Shown in pieces: positions 33,044 to 41,340 of a stretch of 64,000 bases of DNA. Position 1 is the first letter of the stretch. Every line of letters begins with the position of its first letter. The notes beneath the pieces were generated by a model. It searched no databases, had not been told where the DNA came from, and saw only the letters and a program-made list of their open reading frames with translations. This DNA is from Glaciecola petra (GTDB lineage Bacteria; Pseudomonadota; Gammaproteobacteria; Enterobacterales; Alteromonadaceae). The stretch lies in assembly GCF_031846345.1 (NCBI RefSeq), contig NZ_JAVRHX010000001.1:372001-436000 (forward strand). Direction: 5' to 3'. The position numbers and the translations under genes were made by a program.

Positions 33044-33628
33044 TTAATCAAAAAACTGTGTTAATTCACAATAATGGCGACGACATAAAGACACATATTT
33101 CTCGTTGCCACCAATCTCAACTTGAGCACCTTCTTGAGTAATAGCGCCATTTTCGTCGACTTTAGCAACAAAGTTCGCTTTTCTTCCGCAATGACAAATT
33201 GTTTTTAATTCATTCAGTTTATCTGCCCACGCTAATAGATAGTGACTGCCTGAAAACGTTTCTCCTTTGAAATCTGTTCGCAGTCCATAAGCGAGCACTG
33301 GAATATCTAACTGGTCGACTATTTGTAGACACTGCTTAACCTGCGCTTTGTTTAAAAATTGCGCTTCGTCTATAAACACGCAACTTAACTTCTCTTTAGT
33401 GTGCAAACTATGCACTGTTGCGAAAAAATCAGTATTTTGGTCAAATAAATCTGCATCAGATTGCAGACCAATGCGAGAAGCAATTTTACCATCAGCAAAG
33501 CGATTATCTAATGAAATAGTAAACAGTGCTACCTGCATGCCTCTTTCTTTGTAGTTGTATGCAGACTGTAATAATGAGGTTGATTTACCCGCGTTCATTG
33601 CAGAATAGTAGAAATAGAGTTGTGCCAT
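33044..33628 (-). CDS. tdk: Thymidine kinase
   Basis: A 194-residue type II thymidine kinase that phosphorylates thymidine in the salvage pathway. It has the P-loop SAMNAGKST at the N-terminus, the DEAQFL motif, the lasso-region phenylalanines, and two cysteine pairs for structural zinc (CHC and CRRHYC). Length and motifs match E. coli Tdk. It converges on the diguanylate cyclase gene with 19 bases between. Confidence 0.94.
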   Translation of the reverse strand: MAQLYFYYSAMNAGKSTSLLQSAYNYKERGMQVALFTISLDNRFADGKIASRIGLQSDADLFDQNTDFFATVHSLHTKEKLSCVFIDEAQFLNKAQVKQCLQIVDQLDIPVLAYGLRTDFKGETFSGSHYLLAWADKLNELKTICHCGRKANFVAKVDENGAITQEGAQVEIGGNEKYVSLCRRHYCELTQFFD

Positions 33629-33736
33629 TAAATTTTTCTTATTGTGAATGGTTAAATCGAAATACTTTATTGTTTGGATGATAGCAAGTTTATTATTGTA
33701 GCCTCAAGGCTTTGGCATAATTAAACAAACATAAAA

Positions 33737-33764
33737 AAAGCGATAGGCAAGTACCTATCGCTTT
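33737..33764 (-). terminator. Rho-independent terminator of the fadE-like gene
   Basis: An 11-bp perfect stem (AAAGCGATAGG at 33737-33747, CCTATCGCTTT at 33754-33764) with a 6-base loop; on the reverse strand it is followed by seven T. It lies 55 bases after the fadE stop codon. Confidence 0.85.
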
Positions 33765-33818
33765 GTGCGTAAATGTGTTTCAAATACTTACGCCATAAAC
33801 TTACTTAAGCAGCAGTTT

Positions 33819-36068
33819 TTATGCTGCATTTGCTGCCTGTTGCTTATCACTAAGGTCGTCAGTTTCGAGAATTAATTCTAAATCGAAATTAAATTCATCC
33901 ACTCTTACCGACAACATGCGCTTTTCATTGTAGGCCAATAAAATATCACGTTCTTCCTTATTCAATTCATTCTTCTCGTGCAGTGTATTGACGGCATGTT
34001 CAAACGAAATAAAAGGAACAACAGGGGCTTTTCTAAGGGCCTTTTGCACTTTACCCAATAACGGCATAGCCGCATGTTTTGCTTTAAACGCCTGTTCGTT
34101 AATATGGTTTCCGTCACCCGGTACAACTACAACCGCACTAGTAATTTGATCTTTTATACTGGTATCTTGCAACGCTGCAGTCGACAAGGTACGAATTAAA
34201 TCATCACTAATACCACTGACTGATCTGGTATAAGTTGCGGTTAATGCCCTCATCAATATTCTAGTTGGGGCGTTAGGGAAATTATTGACAAAGTCTACAA
34301 TCGCTTTTTCACCTTGCTGTAATGACCACTCCATCGCATACTCAAAATAGGGTAACGCTAGATGACGGTCCTGTACTTTCTGTTCGTAATATCGAATTGC
34401 CGCCATGCCTGCATAGACATAACTAATGACATCTCCTAAACGTGCTGACAACAACTCAGCTTTTTTAAGGTCACCGCCTAATACTAACAATGAAAGATCA
34501 GCTAACGGAGCCAGTTTTGCTGAAAGAGCATTAATACGCTTTTCATATTTTCTGACTTCAGAAAAACTACTGTCACTATTGCGCATAAATGGTAAGTAGC
34601 TTTTGACAGTGCTTCTAAAGGCGTTTTTAACACTGAAGCTCACGGTTTTACCAAGCACCTTATTAAATTGACTATCAGCGCTCTTATCATTTGAATGGAT
34701 CAAATCAACCATATCTTTTAAATGTGGGTGGCAACGCATGGCACCTTGACCAAAAATCATCAAGTTACGTGTTAAAATATTGGCACCTTCCACCGTGATT
34801 GCAATGGGCAATGCGGAATAACCATTTGCTAATGTATTTTGAGGGCCTCGCTGAATTGCTTTACCAGCTTGCACATCCATTGCTGAGTTGAGCACATCAC
34901 GGCCTAACTCAGTCATATGGTATTTAGCAATCGCGGTAACAACAGATGGTTTTAAACCTTCGCCGAGACCTTCAGTTGTTAAAACTCGCATAGATTCTAG
35001 TAAGAAAGTTTTGCCTGCAATATCGGCAAGTTTATCTTGGATGCCTTCAAATCTGCCAATAGGCACACCAAATTGTTCTCTCACAAATGAATATTCTGCG
35101 GTGGATTTAAAAGCAGATTGGGCCGTTGCAACACCCATTGCAGGTAGAGAAATGCCTCTTCCTGCACCTAAGCAGCTCACTAACATTTGCCAGCCTTTAC
35201 CAATGTTTTTCTGTCCGCCAATAATGAAGTCCATGGGAATGAATACATCACTGCCCCTAGTAGTGCCATTATAAAAACGCACACCCATTGGGTCGTGGCG
35301 ATTACCAAGCTCTACCCCAGGATGTGACTTTGGAAGTAATGCGCAGGTAATACCCAGTTCTAATTCGTCGCCTAATAGTTGGTCAGGATCAAATACTTTG
35401 AAAGCAAGACCTAGCACAGTAGCGATGGGTGCAAGCGTAATATAACGTTTATCCCAGCTTACTTTTAAGCCGATTACTTCTTCACCTTCCCAAGTGCCTT
35501 TTGTGACAATGGCTGCATCAGGAATAGCGCCTGCATCTGAACCAGCTTCTGGACTGGTAAGGGCAAAACAAGGAATGTCTTGGCCAACCGATAGCTTTGG
35601 TAACCAGTAGTTTTGTTGTTGTTCTGTACCGTAATGCATTAATAGCTCGCCTGGTCCAAGCGAGTTGGGTACCATCACTGTTACTGCTATTGCGCCGCTT
35701 TTAGTCGCAATAGTTGTCACCACAGTTGAATTAGCGTAAGGGCTAAATTCTAATCCGCCAAATTTCTTGGGGATGATCATGGCGAAGAATTTTTCTTTGC
35801 CCAAAAAAGACAATATTTCGTCTGGAATATGCTTGCTGTTTTGCAATTCGAAATCGTCGATCATTTTGATCAACTGTTTTACAGGGCCGTCCAAAAACGC
35901 TTGCTCATCAGCGCTTAGCCTTGCATGAGGTAACTGACGAAGGGCTGCCATATCCGGCTTACCCTGATAAATTGAAGATTCGATCCATACGTCTCCGGCG
36001 TCTAATGCTTCCTGTTCTGTTACTGAAATTGGAGGTAACATTTTTCGTAGATTGGTTCTTAAACTCAT
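33819..36068 (-). CDS. fadE: FadE-type acyl-CoA dehydrogenase
   Basis: A 749-residue long-chain acyl-CoA dehydrogenase for the first step of beta-oxidation. It opens with LPPISVTEQEALDAGDVW and carries ALTSPEAGSDAGAIPD for the FAD/substrate site and VEGANILTRNLMIFGQGAM, which contains the likely catalytic Glu. It has a C-terminal extension typical of FadE. E. coli FadE is about 814 residues with a hydrophobic N-terminus that is absent here. It is a monocistronic gene with a terminator downstream and a FadR-like operator just upstream. Confidence 0.92.
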   Translation of the reverse strand: MSLRTNLRKMLPPISVTEQEALDAGDVWIESSIYQGKPDMAALRQLPHARLSADEQAFLDGPVKQLIKMIDDFELQNSKHIPDEILSFLGKEKFFAMIIPKKFGGLEFSPYANSTVVTTIATKSGAIAVTVMVPNSLGPGELLMHYGTEQQQNYWLPKLSVGQDIPCFALTSPEAGSDAGAIPDAAIVTKGTWEGEEVIGLKVSWDKRYITLAPIATVLGLAFKVFDPDQLLGDELELGITCALLPKSHPGVELGNRHDPMGVRFYNGTTRGSDVFIPMDFIIGGQKNIGKGWQMLVSCLGAGRGISLPAMGVATAQSAFKSTAEYSFVREQFGVPIGRFEGIQDKLADIAGKTFLLESMRVLTTEGLGEGLKPSVVTAIAKYHMTELGRDVLNSAMDVQAGKAIQRGPQNTLANGYSALPIAITVEGANILTRNLMIFGQGAMRCHPHLKDMVDLIHSNDKSADSQFNKVLGKTVSFSVKNAFRSTVKSYLPFMRNSDSSFSEVRKYEKRINALSAKLAPLADLSLLVLGGDLKKAELLSARLGDVISYVYAGMAAIRYYEQKVQDRHLALPYFEYAMEWSLQQGEKAIVDFVNNFPNAPTRILMRALTATYTRSVSGISDDLIRTLSTAALQDTSIKDQITSAVVVVPGDGNHINEQAFKAKHAAMPLLGKVQKALRKAPVVPFISFEHAVNTLHEKNELNKEERDILLAYNEKRMLSVRVDEFNFDLELILETDDLSDKQQAANAA

Positions 36069-36080
36069 ATTAACTTATCC

Positions 36081-36097
36081 GCTCATCTGACCAGTTG
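36081..36097 (-). promoter_or_regulatory. Candidate FadR operator upstream of fadE
   Basis: On the reverse strand CAACTGGTCAGATGAGC matches the core of the FadR consensus (AACTGGTCnGACnnGTT) at AACTGGTCAGA. It lies 13-29 bases before the fadE start and just downstream of a TATACT box (complement of 36102-36107), a position suited to repression. FadR releases DNA when it binds long-chain acyl-CoA. Confidence 0.5.
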
Positions 36098-36271
36098 GGC
36101 GAGTATAAAAACATAATATGAGTAAAAGGTCAAAATTCTTTTCTATTAATGCTACACTTGACGTGTATATTTGAGCTTACAAATAGAGGTTCTTGAGTAC
36201 GCTTTTCTGATTTAACTTCCTGATAAATCTGCCGTTAAAGCTAATTATAAAAATCATCAACAGGATGACTT

Positions 36272-37069
36272 ATGCCAAGTTTACAAAAACGAATGTTCAT
36301 GCTTTTTTTCATATTACTGGGCTTCATGAGTATCAATCAGAGTGTGGCAAAAGATCCTGAAAAAGGATTGCAAATAGCAAAGGAAGTGAAAAAGAGGGAC
36401 ACCGGGTGGATTGACACTACGGCATCTCTAGAGATGATACTGCGTAATCCAAGTGGTGACGAATCGGTGCGTGAGATTAGAATAAAAACGCTGGAAATCG
36501 AAGATGATGGTGACAAAGCGCTGACTATTTTTGATCAACCCAGAGACGTGTCTGGTACCGCTTTTTTAAGCTTTTCTAAAGTATCAGGTCCTGACGATCA
36601 ATGGATTTACATGCCAGCGTTAAAAAGAACAAAGCGTATTTCGACTCGAAACAAGTCTAGTCCTTTCATGGGCAGTGAATTTGCTTTTGAAGACATGACA
36701 TCGTTTGAAATAGAAAAATTTACGTTTGCATACATCAAAGATGAAACCATAGATGACGTGGAATGTTATGTTGTAGAACAAATTCCGACTGATAAATATT
36801 CAGGTTACAGTTCACAATTGGTTTGGATAGACAAAGAGCACTTTAGAGTGCAAAAAATCGAGTTTTATGATCGTAAAAAGGCTTTGTTAAAAATAATGCA
36901 AGCCAGTGACTATGTCCAATATCTAGATAGATATTGGCGTGCAATGCGGGTTGACATGGATAATATGCAAACGGGTAAAAGCACAACACTGCTAACGAGT
37001 GACATAAACTTCCAAACGGGTTTGGATGACTCTGACTTTAATAAAAATGCCTTAGCGCGTTTACGTTAA
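36272..37069 (+). CDS. Outer membrane lipoprotein-sorting (LolA-like) family protein
   Basis: A 265-residue exported protein with a signal peptide ending SVAK. The mature part matches the LolA-like group: DPEKGLQIAKEVKKRDTGW, WIYMPALKRTKRIS, SPFMGSEFAFEDM and RVQKIEFYDRKKALLK. Such genes usually neighbour an RND/MMPL exporter; none is present here. The stop overlaps the next gene's open frame by one base, so it is paired with the beta-barrel protein. Confidence 0.83.
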   Translation: MPSLQKRMFMLFFILLGFMSINQSVAKDPEKGLQIAKEVKKRDTGWIDTTASLEMILRNPSGDESVREIRIKTLEIEDDGDKALTIFDQPRDVSGTAFLSFSKVSGPDDQWIYMPALKRTKRISTRNKSSPFMGSEFAFEDMTSFEIEKFTFAYIKDETIDDVECYVVEQIPTDKYSGYSSQLVWIDKEHFRVQKIEFYDRKKALLKIMQASDYVQYLDRYWRAMRVDMDNMQTGKSTTLLTSDINFQTGLDDSDFNKNALARLR

Positions 37070-37113
37070 TGAAATCAGTTAGTTTTGTAACATTTTTAAA
37101 AAGGGATGATTAC

Positions 37114-38334
37114 GTGAAAACAAAAAGCGAACTTTTAAACTTTAGACGTCTATTGGCAACTGCTTTATTTCTGGTTTTATGTTTATCAAATAATGCACTT
37201 GCAGACATTCAAATTGATGGCCAAGTAGCAATAGAACAAAGAGTCTTCATAGAAGATAGCTTGTTTCCTGGGCAAGCGAACAGTCAAGCTTCAATTGCTA
37301 TTGCCCCTCAATTTGAAACTCAATTAGGCGATGCATACATTACATTTACCCCTTTTGCGCGCATAGATCAGCGCGACGAAGAACGTAGTCACGTAGATAT
37401 TAGAGAATTGTTGGTTTCCTATTTTTTTGATAACTGGGAAGTTAGGGCGGGCATTGGGCGTGTATTTTGGGGGCAGACAGAGTCATTACATTTAGTCGAT
37501 ATTATTAACCAAACTGATTTTATAGAATCAATAGATTCTGAGGACAAGCTGGGTCAACCCATGCTAGACCTAAGGTATTTACTAGATTCCGGTGCGATTA
37601 GTTTTTATGTTTTACCCTATTTTAGAGAACGAACTTTCCCAGGGATAGAGGGCCGGTTACGCGGACAACTACCTTTAGACAATGACTTTGCTCAATACGA
37701 ATCAGAAGACGAAGAAAGTAACGTTGACTTTGCAGTTAGATGGCAACAAAGTATAGGCAATTTGGACTTTGGATTATCGTATTTTGACGGCACAAACCGC
37801 CTGCCAGAGGTGACCTTTGCCGTTGATGAAAATAATTTATTGGCCGCCTTGGCACCTCAATACAATCAATTGCAGCAAGTGAGTATTGACGCGTTGTATG
37901 TTATGGACTCTTTGCTATTAAAGCTCGAAGCACTCAGAGGCAAGTCTTTAAATGATGAATTCTCAGCATATGTTGCTGGCTTAGAATATACTGTCGTTGA
38001 TTTTTATGACACCGGCTATGACCTGGGTTTGTTAATGGAACATCAGTATGATGAGCGCGAGGAACAAGCCTTTATTTGGGGACAAAACGACTTAATGATA
38101 GGTGCTCGTTTGCAACTCAACGATTTTGCTGGTTCTGAAATTTTATTGGGCTATGTTAAAGATCTCGATAATTCGGGTACCTATTCAGCCACCATTGAGG
38201 GTTCTACTCGTCTAAATCAGAACTGGCGCTTAGAGATAAATGGATATTTCTTTTCCAGTGACATTCCTCAAGACCCCACTTATACCATTCGGCGAGACGA
38301 TCATATCAGCTTAAATATTGAGTACTATTTTTAG
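37114..38334 (+). CDS. Outer-membrane beta-barrel protein (DUF1302-like)
   Basis: About 406 residues. An ATG at 37069 is in frame, but GTG 37114 is preferred: AAGGGATGA precedes it and it gives a standard signal peptide (ATALFLVLCLSNNALA). The body alternates polar and hydrophobic residues as in a barrel, includes VRAGIGRVFWGQTES, and ends with a terminal Phe (NIEYYF) as outer-membrane proteins do. It is probably the partner of the LolA-like protein in export or assembly of an envelope molecule. A strong terminator follows. Confidence 0.75.
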   Translation: MKTKSELLNFRRLLATALFLVLCLSNNALADIQIDGQVAIEQRVFIEDSLFPGQANSQASIAIAPQFETQLGDAYITFTPFARIDQRDEERSHVDIRELLVSYFFDNWEVRAGIGRVFWGQTESLHLVDIINQTDFIESIDSEDKLGQPMLDLRYLLDSGAISFYVLPYFRERTFPGIEGRLRGQLPLDNDFAQYESEDEESNVDFAVRWQQSIGNLDFGLSYFDGTNRLPEVTFAVDENNLLAALAPQYNQLQQVSIDALYVMDSLLLKLEALRGKSLNDEFSAYVAGLEYTVVDFYDTGYDLGLLMEHQYDEREEQAFIWGQNDLMIGARLQLNDFAGSEILLGYVKDLDNSGTYSATIEGSTRLNQNWRLEINGYFFSSDIPQDPTYTIRRDDHISLNIEYYF

Positions 38335-38357
38335 TCACCAATTATTAAGACTTTTAT

Positions 38358-38382
38358 AAAAGAGCCAATGGGCTCTTTTTTT
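38358..38382 (+). terminator. Rho-independent terminator of the barrel gene
   Basis: A 9-bp stem (AAAAGAGCC at 38358-38366, GGCTCTTTT at 38371-38379) with a 4-base loop, running into a T-tract through 38382. It lies 24 bases after the stop codon. Confidence 0.88.
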
Positions 38383-38477
38383 ATGCTCGATTTGGCTTGT
38401 TTCTTGCTACTTTTGAATTGATTAGTTGAACTGATATTAATTATAGCCGAGCCTAATCATTCTAGGCCTTAGGAAAC

Positions 38478-39074
38478 ATGAATATGCGTACTACCTTCAA
38501 GTTGTTTATTGTTATTTTGATAAGCATGTCATTTTGTGCCCATGCAGCGACAAAAGATGGGACATTTTATGCCGTTTCAGCACTAGGTTATGCTGATAAT
38601 GAATACGTACAAGAAAATTTTGACGGTTTCAGTTACAAACTAAACATTGGTTATGAGCTAAATGCCCAGTGGGCTTTTGAAACAGGTTTTCAATTACTTG
38701 TAGATAACAGCGGTAACTTTAATGTTTCGGAGTCATTAGAAGGGAGTCAAGAGATAAACTCACTTTCAGTGTCGGCGCTAGGTCGAGCCTCCAGCAGGCA
38801 TGGTGAGTTATTCTATCGTATTGGTTTACTCCGACTAGACAGCACATTTGTCGACATTAGTAATGATGAAGAATGTTTGGGGACTTTATTGGCAGATCAA
38901 AGTGCTAATTTAATTTGCCAACAAAGAGATAGTTCAATCGCTGGTGTTATTGGTCTAGGTTTCGATTTCTATATTCATCATTCCACCTTATTACGAATAG
39001 AAATTGAACATATCGAAGGCGAAAATGATTACAGTGCGCAAGCTGTTTATATTGGCTTCCGCTTAAATTTTTGA
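38478..39074 (+). CDS. Small outer-membrane beta-barrel protein
   Basis: A 198-residue protein with a signal peptide ending AHAA. It is rich in alternating strands (YKLNIGYELNAQWAFETGFQLL; LSVSALGRASS; ELFYRIGLLRL) and ends AVYIGFRLNF with a terminal Phe, as expected of an 8-stranded OmpA/OmpW-like barrel. There are two cysteines (ECLGT, LICQQ) in one loop that may form a disulfide. No closer family is recognised. Confidence 0.72.
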   Translation: MNMRTTFKLFIVILISMSFCAHAATKDGTFYAVSALGYADNEYVQENFDGFSYKLNIGYELNAQWAFETGFQLLVDNSGNFNVSESLEGSQEINSLSVSALGRASSRHGELFYRIGLLRLDSTFVDISNDEECLGTLLADQSANLICQQRDSSIAGVIGLGFDFYIHHSTLLRIEIEHIEGENDYSAQAVYIGFRLNF

Positions 39075-39149
39075 TGTCACCGACGTTTTATTGAAATTTT
39101 CTTGCTAGAGTTTATCCTGCAATTATTAAATGCTTGATTCAGTTTGGCG

Positions 39150-39176
39150 AGGCCTTTTGATCTTTTATTAAGGCCT
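39150..39176 (+). terminator. Possible terminator after the small barrel gene
   Basis: A 7-bp stem (AGGCCTT at 39150-39156 and AAGGCCT at 39170-39176) with a 13-base AT-rich loop, then TTCTTAT. Plausible, but the T-tract is broken. Confidence 0.4.
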
Positions 39177-39215
39177 TTCTTATAAAAAGAGAACAAGTTA
39201 AAACGGTTTAGACTG

Positions 39216-39473
39216 ATGAAAAATGAGTTAGATAGTAGGTTTTTACTAAGTGTGTTTGAAAAAGTTCGACAAAATGGTGATAAAGACGGCGAAGCACATA
39301 TCTTAGAGGGCGTAAAAGCTTATACAGATTTTGACGGATACACGTTATTTATAGAAGATGCATTAGTCAAACTCAGCTTTGGGTTTCACAATCAGTATCA
39401 CTTTGACTACGAGTCCGCCTCTCACTATGAAGCATTTGAAAAAAAGTTAAAAAATATTGTTAATCAATACTAA
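39216..39473 (+). CDS. DUF3081-type small protein
   Basis: An 85-residue acidic, probably cytoplasmic protein. It reads as one compact domain (FLLSVFEKVRQNGDKDGEAH, GVKAYTDFDGYTLFIED, FGFHNQYHFDYES) and resembles the DUF3081 family of alteromonads and vibrios. Function is unknown. It stands alone between the barrel gene and the acyltransferase gene. Confidence 0.6.
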   Translation: MKNELDSRFLLSVFEKVRQNGDKDGEAHILEGVKAYTDFDGYTLFIEDALVKLSFGFHNQYHFDYESASHYEAFEKKLKNIVNQY

Positions 39474-39604
39474 GCCTTGTACTCGCTTAACAGTACTTGG
39501 TTTATGGCATTAAAAATCTCAACACAACAAAAAATCTGCAAAGGCTTTTGTCTAAAACACGCCTAAGGTAAACTAAGTGCCTTATTCAAATTAAGGGACC
39601 TGCT

Positions 39605-40555
39605 TTGTCAGCAAATTCAGATTCAATTAAATCAGTCGATGCTCCTGCTTTCCAATGGCAGTTTATATTGCCCCAATATTGGCTTATATGGCTAGGTGCT
39701 GCTGTGTTGTATTTGCTTTTATGGCTGCCATTTCCATGTATACGTATACTCGGTAAAGGGTTTGGTCAGTTGATTAAGTTGATTGCTCCAAAGCGAGTTG
39801 ACATTGCCAGACAAAATATAGCGCTTTGTTTTCCTAAGTGGTCTGAAGAAAAAGTAAACAAGGTGTTTAAGGCCAATTTAGATCGTACTGGTATGGCTTT
39901 GTTTGAAACCGGAATGGGTTGGTGGTGGCCAGAATGGAGAGTCAAAAAACACTTTCATGTAGAGGGCTTTGAGGACGTACAAAAGGTACTGGATAGTGGT
40001 AGAGGCATTTTTGGTCTCGCTTTACATAATGTCAATTTGGAGTTTGCGTGCCGTGGTATTGGTTATACCCACCAAATTATTGCCTTTTATCGTAAACACA
40101 ACAATCCATTGATGGATTATCTGCAATACCACGGTAGAAATCGTTCTAATAAGTATATGGTGCACAAGCGAAATTCAAAGGCGTTTATTCAAGCCATGGA
40201 TCAAGGTGAGTTATGTATTTATATGCCAGACCAAGATTATGGTGCCAAACAGTCGATTTTTGTGCCCTTTGGTGGTGTTGAACAAACAGCCACTACCACT
40301 GGTACTTTAATGTTTGCTAGCCGCACAAATGCTGTCCCTTATTTGTTGACACCACAATATACTAGCAGCGGTTATAAAATTAAGTTTACCTCCGCATTAG
40401 ATTATTTAGGTGATCCTGAGAATGCTGAAGAAGCGTTAACCAGGCTAAACGAAGAGTTATTGACGCTTGTAGAAGAACAACCTGAAAGCTATTTGTGGAT
40501 GCATAAACGTTTTAAATCTAGACCCGCCAATGCGCCTGAATCTCTGTATAAGTAA
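39605..40555 (+). CDS. lpxL: LpxL-type Kdo-dependent lipid A acyltransferase
   Basis: A 316-residue inner-membrane acyltransferase that adds a secondary acyl chain to Kdo2-lipid IVA. Start is TTG 39605 behind AAGGGA. One membrane helix lies near residues 24-46. The catalytic HxxxxE motif is His141-Glu146 (HNVNLE), followed by YRKHNNPLMD, YMPDQDYGAKQSIFVPFGG and WMHKRFKSRP. LpxL versus LpxM/LpxP cannot be settled, so the symbol is a family-level call. Confidence 0.83.
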   Translation: MSANSDSIKSVDAPAFQWQFILPQYWLIWLGAAVLYLLLWLPFPCIRILGKGFGQLIKLIAPKRVDIARQNIALCFPKWSEEKVNKVFKANLDRTGMALFETGMGWWWPEWRVKKHFHVEGFEDVQKVLDSGRGIFGLALHNVNLEFACRGIGYTHQIIAFYRKHNNPLMDYLQYHGRNRSNKYMVHKRNSKAFIQAMDQGELCIYMPDQDYGAKQSIFVPFGGVEQTATTTGTLMFASRTNAVPYLLTPQYTSSGYKIKFTSALDYLGDPENAEEALTRLNEELLTLVEEQPESYLWMHKRFKSRPANAPESLYK

Positions 40556-40700
40556 TCTTATATTACGTCCAATTGCATAGCGCCAAAAAGCCCCCTGAAA
40601 GCTCCCTTGTTGGTGACTTTAGCAATAATGAAATGTGCCGATAAAAATTCATATAAGATGCCGCTATACATGCTTAGCAACTAGAATTTTGGGAACAATA

Positions 40701-41330
40701 ATGAAAGATAGTATGACTAACTTTTGGTTGAAAAGAATTGGCGCAATGCTTGTCGTAATTAGCTGTGCTATCGCTTTTTTAGTCTTCAAACCAGAGCATG
40801 CTGACAAGTCAGCAGTCAATACTAAAAGCTTAAAAAACACCAGCGTCGCAGAGAGCGTTAGTAATTTTTATGCAGAATTCAGGCAAACCTCACGCGATCC
40901 AATAAAAGAGCGTTACGGTGAATATGTGGTTGTGCTAGAAGAAAATAATGAAGCAGTCAGCGAACTCATAGATAATGTAAGCGACCAACTATACCCACCG
41001 ATGAGTAATTGGGAAGGAAACTATCAAGAACGCGCTTTTTCATCCCAAAGTACGCTCATGCAAGAGGCAAAAAAATATGCGGCTGCTGAAGGGTTTAACT
41101 TAGTGTGGGATTTGAAACACGATTTTATTATTCGCAATCGGTTTCAATCAAATAATACCTTAATAGGCATGCTGGAGGAGATAGCTGGTGCGGTTGATGC
41201 TAACTTTGACAAACCTATTTTAGTGTATTTTTGTTTTCAAAAGCGAGCACTAGTATTGACCACAAAGGAAAACAACTTTTTGGCTAATAACTGCCAAAAA
41301 AGCCCAGGAAGTTTGGCACAAAACTATTAA
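40701..41330 (+). CDS. TcpQ-domain protein
   Basis: About 209 residues from ATG 40701 (ribosome site GGGAA at 40691). One N-terminal membrane helix (GAMLVVISCAIAFLVF), a linker, then a C-terminal TcpQ-like domain: LMQEAKKYAAAEGFNLVWDL, FIIRNRF, NTLIGMLEEIAGAVDANF and KPILVYFC. TcpQ domains stabilise secretins in type IVb pili, but no secretin or pilus genes are adjacent. A longer frame to 40635 lacks a ribosome site. Confidence 0.65.
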   Translation: MKDSMTNFWLKRIGAMLVVISCAIAFLVFKPEHADKSAVNTKSLKNTSVAESVSNFYAEFRQTSRDPIKERYGEYVVVLEENNEAVSELIDNVSDQLYPPMSNWEGNYQERAFSSQSTLMQEAKKYAAAEGFNLVWDLKHDFIIRNRFQSNNTLIGMLEEIAGAVDANFDKPILVYFCFQKRALVLTTKENNFLANNCQKSPGSLAQNY

Positions 41331-41340
41331 ATTCTTTTGT

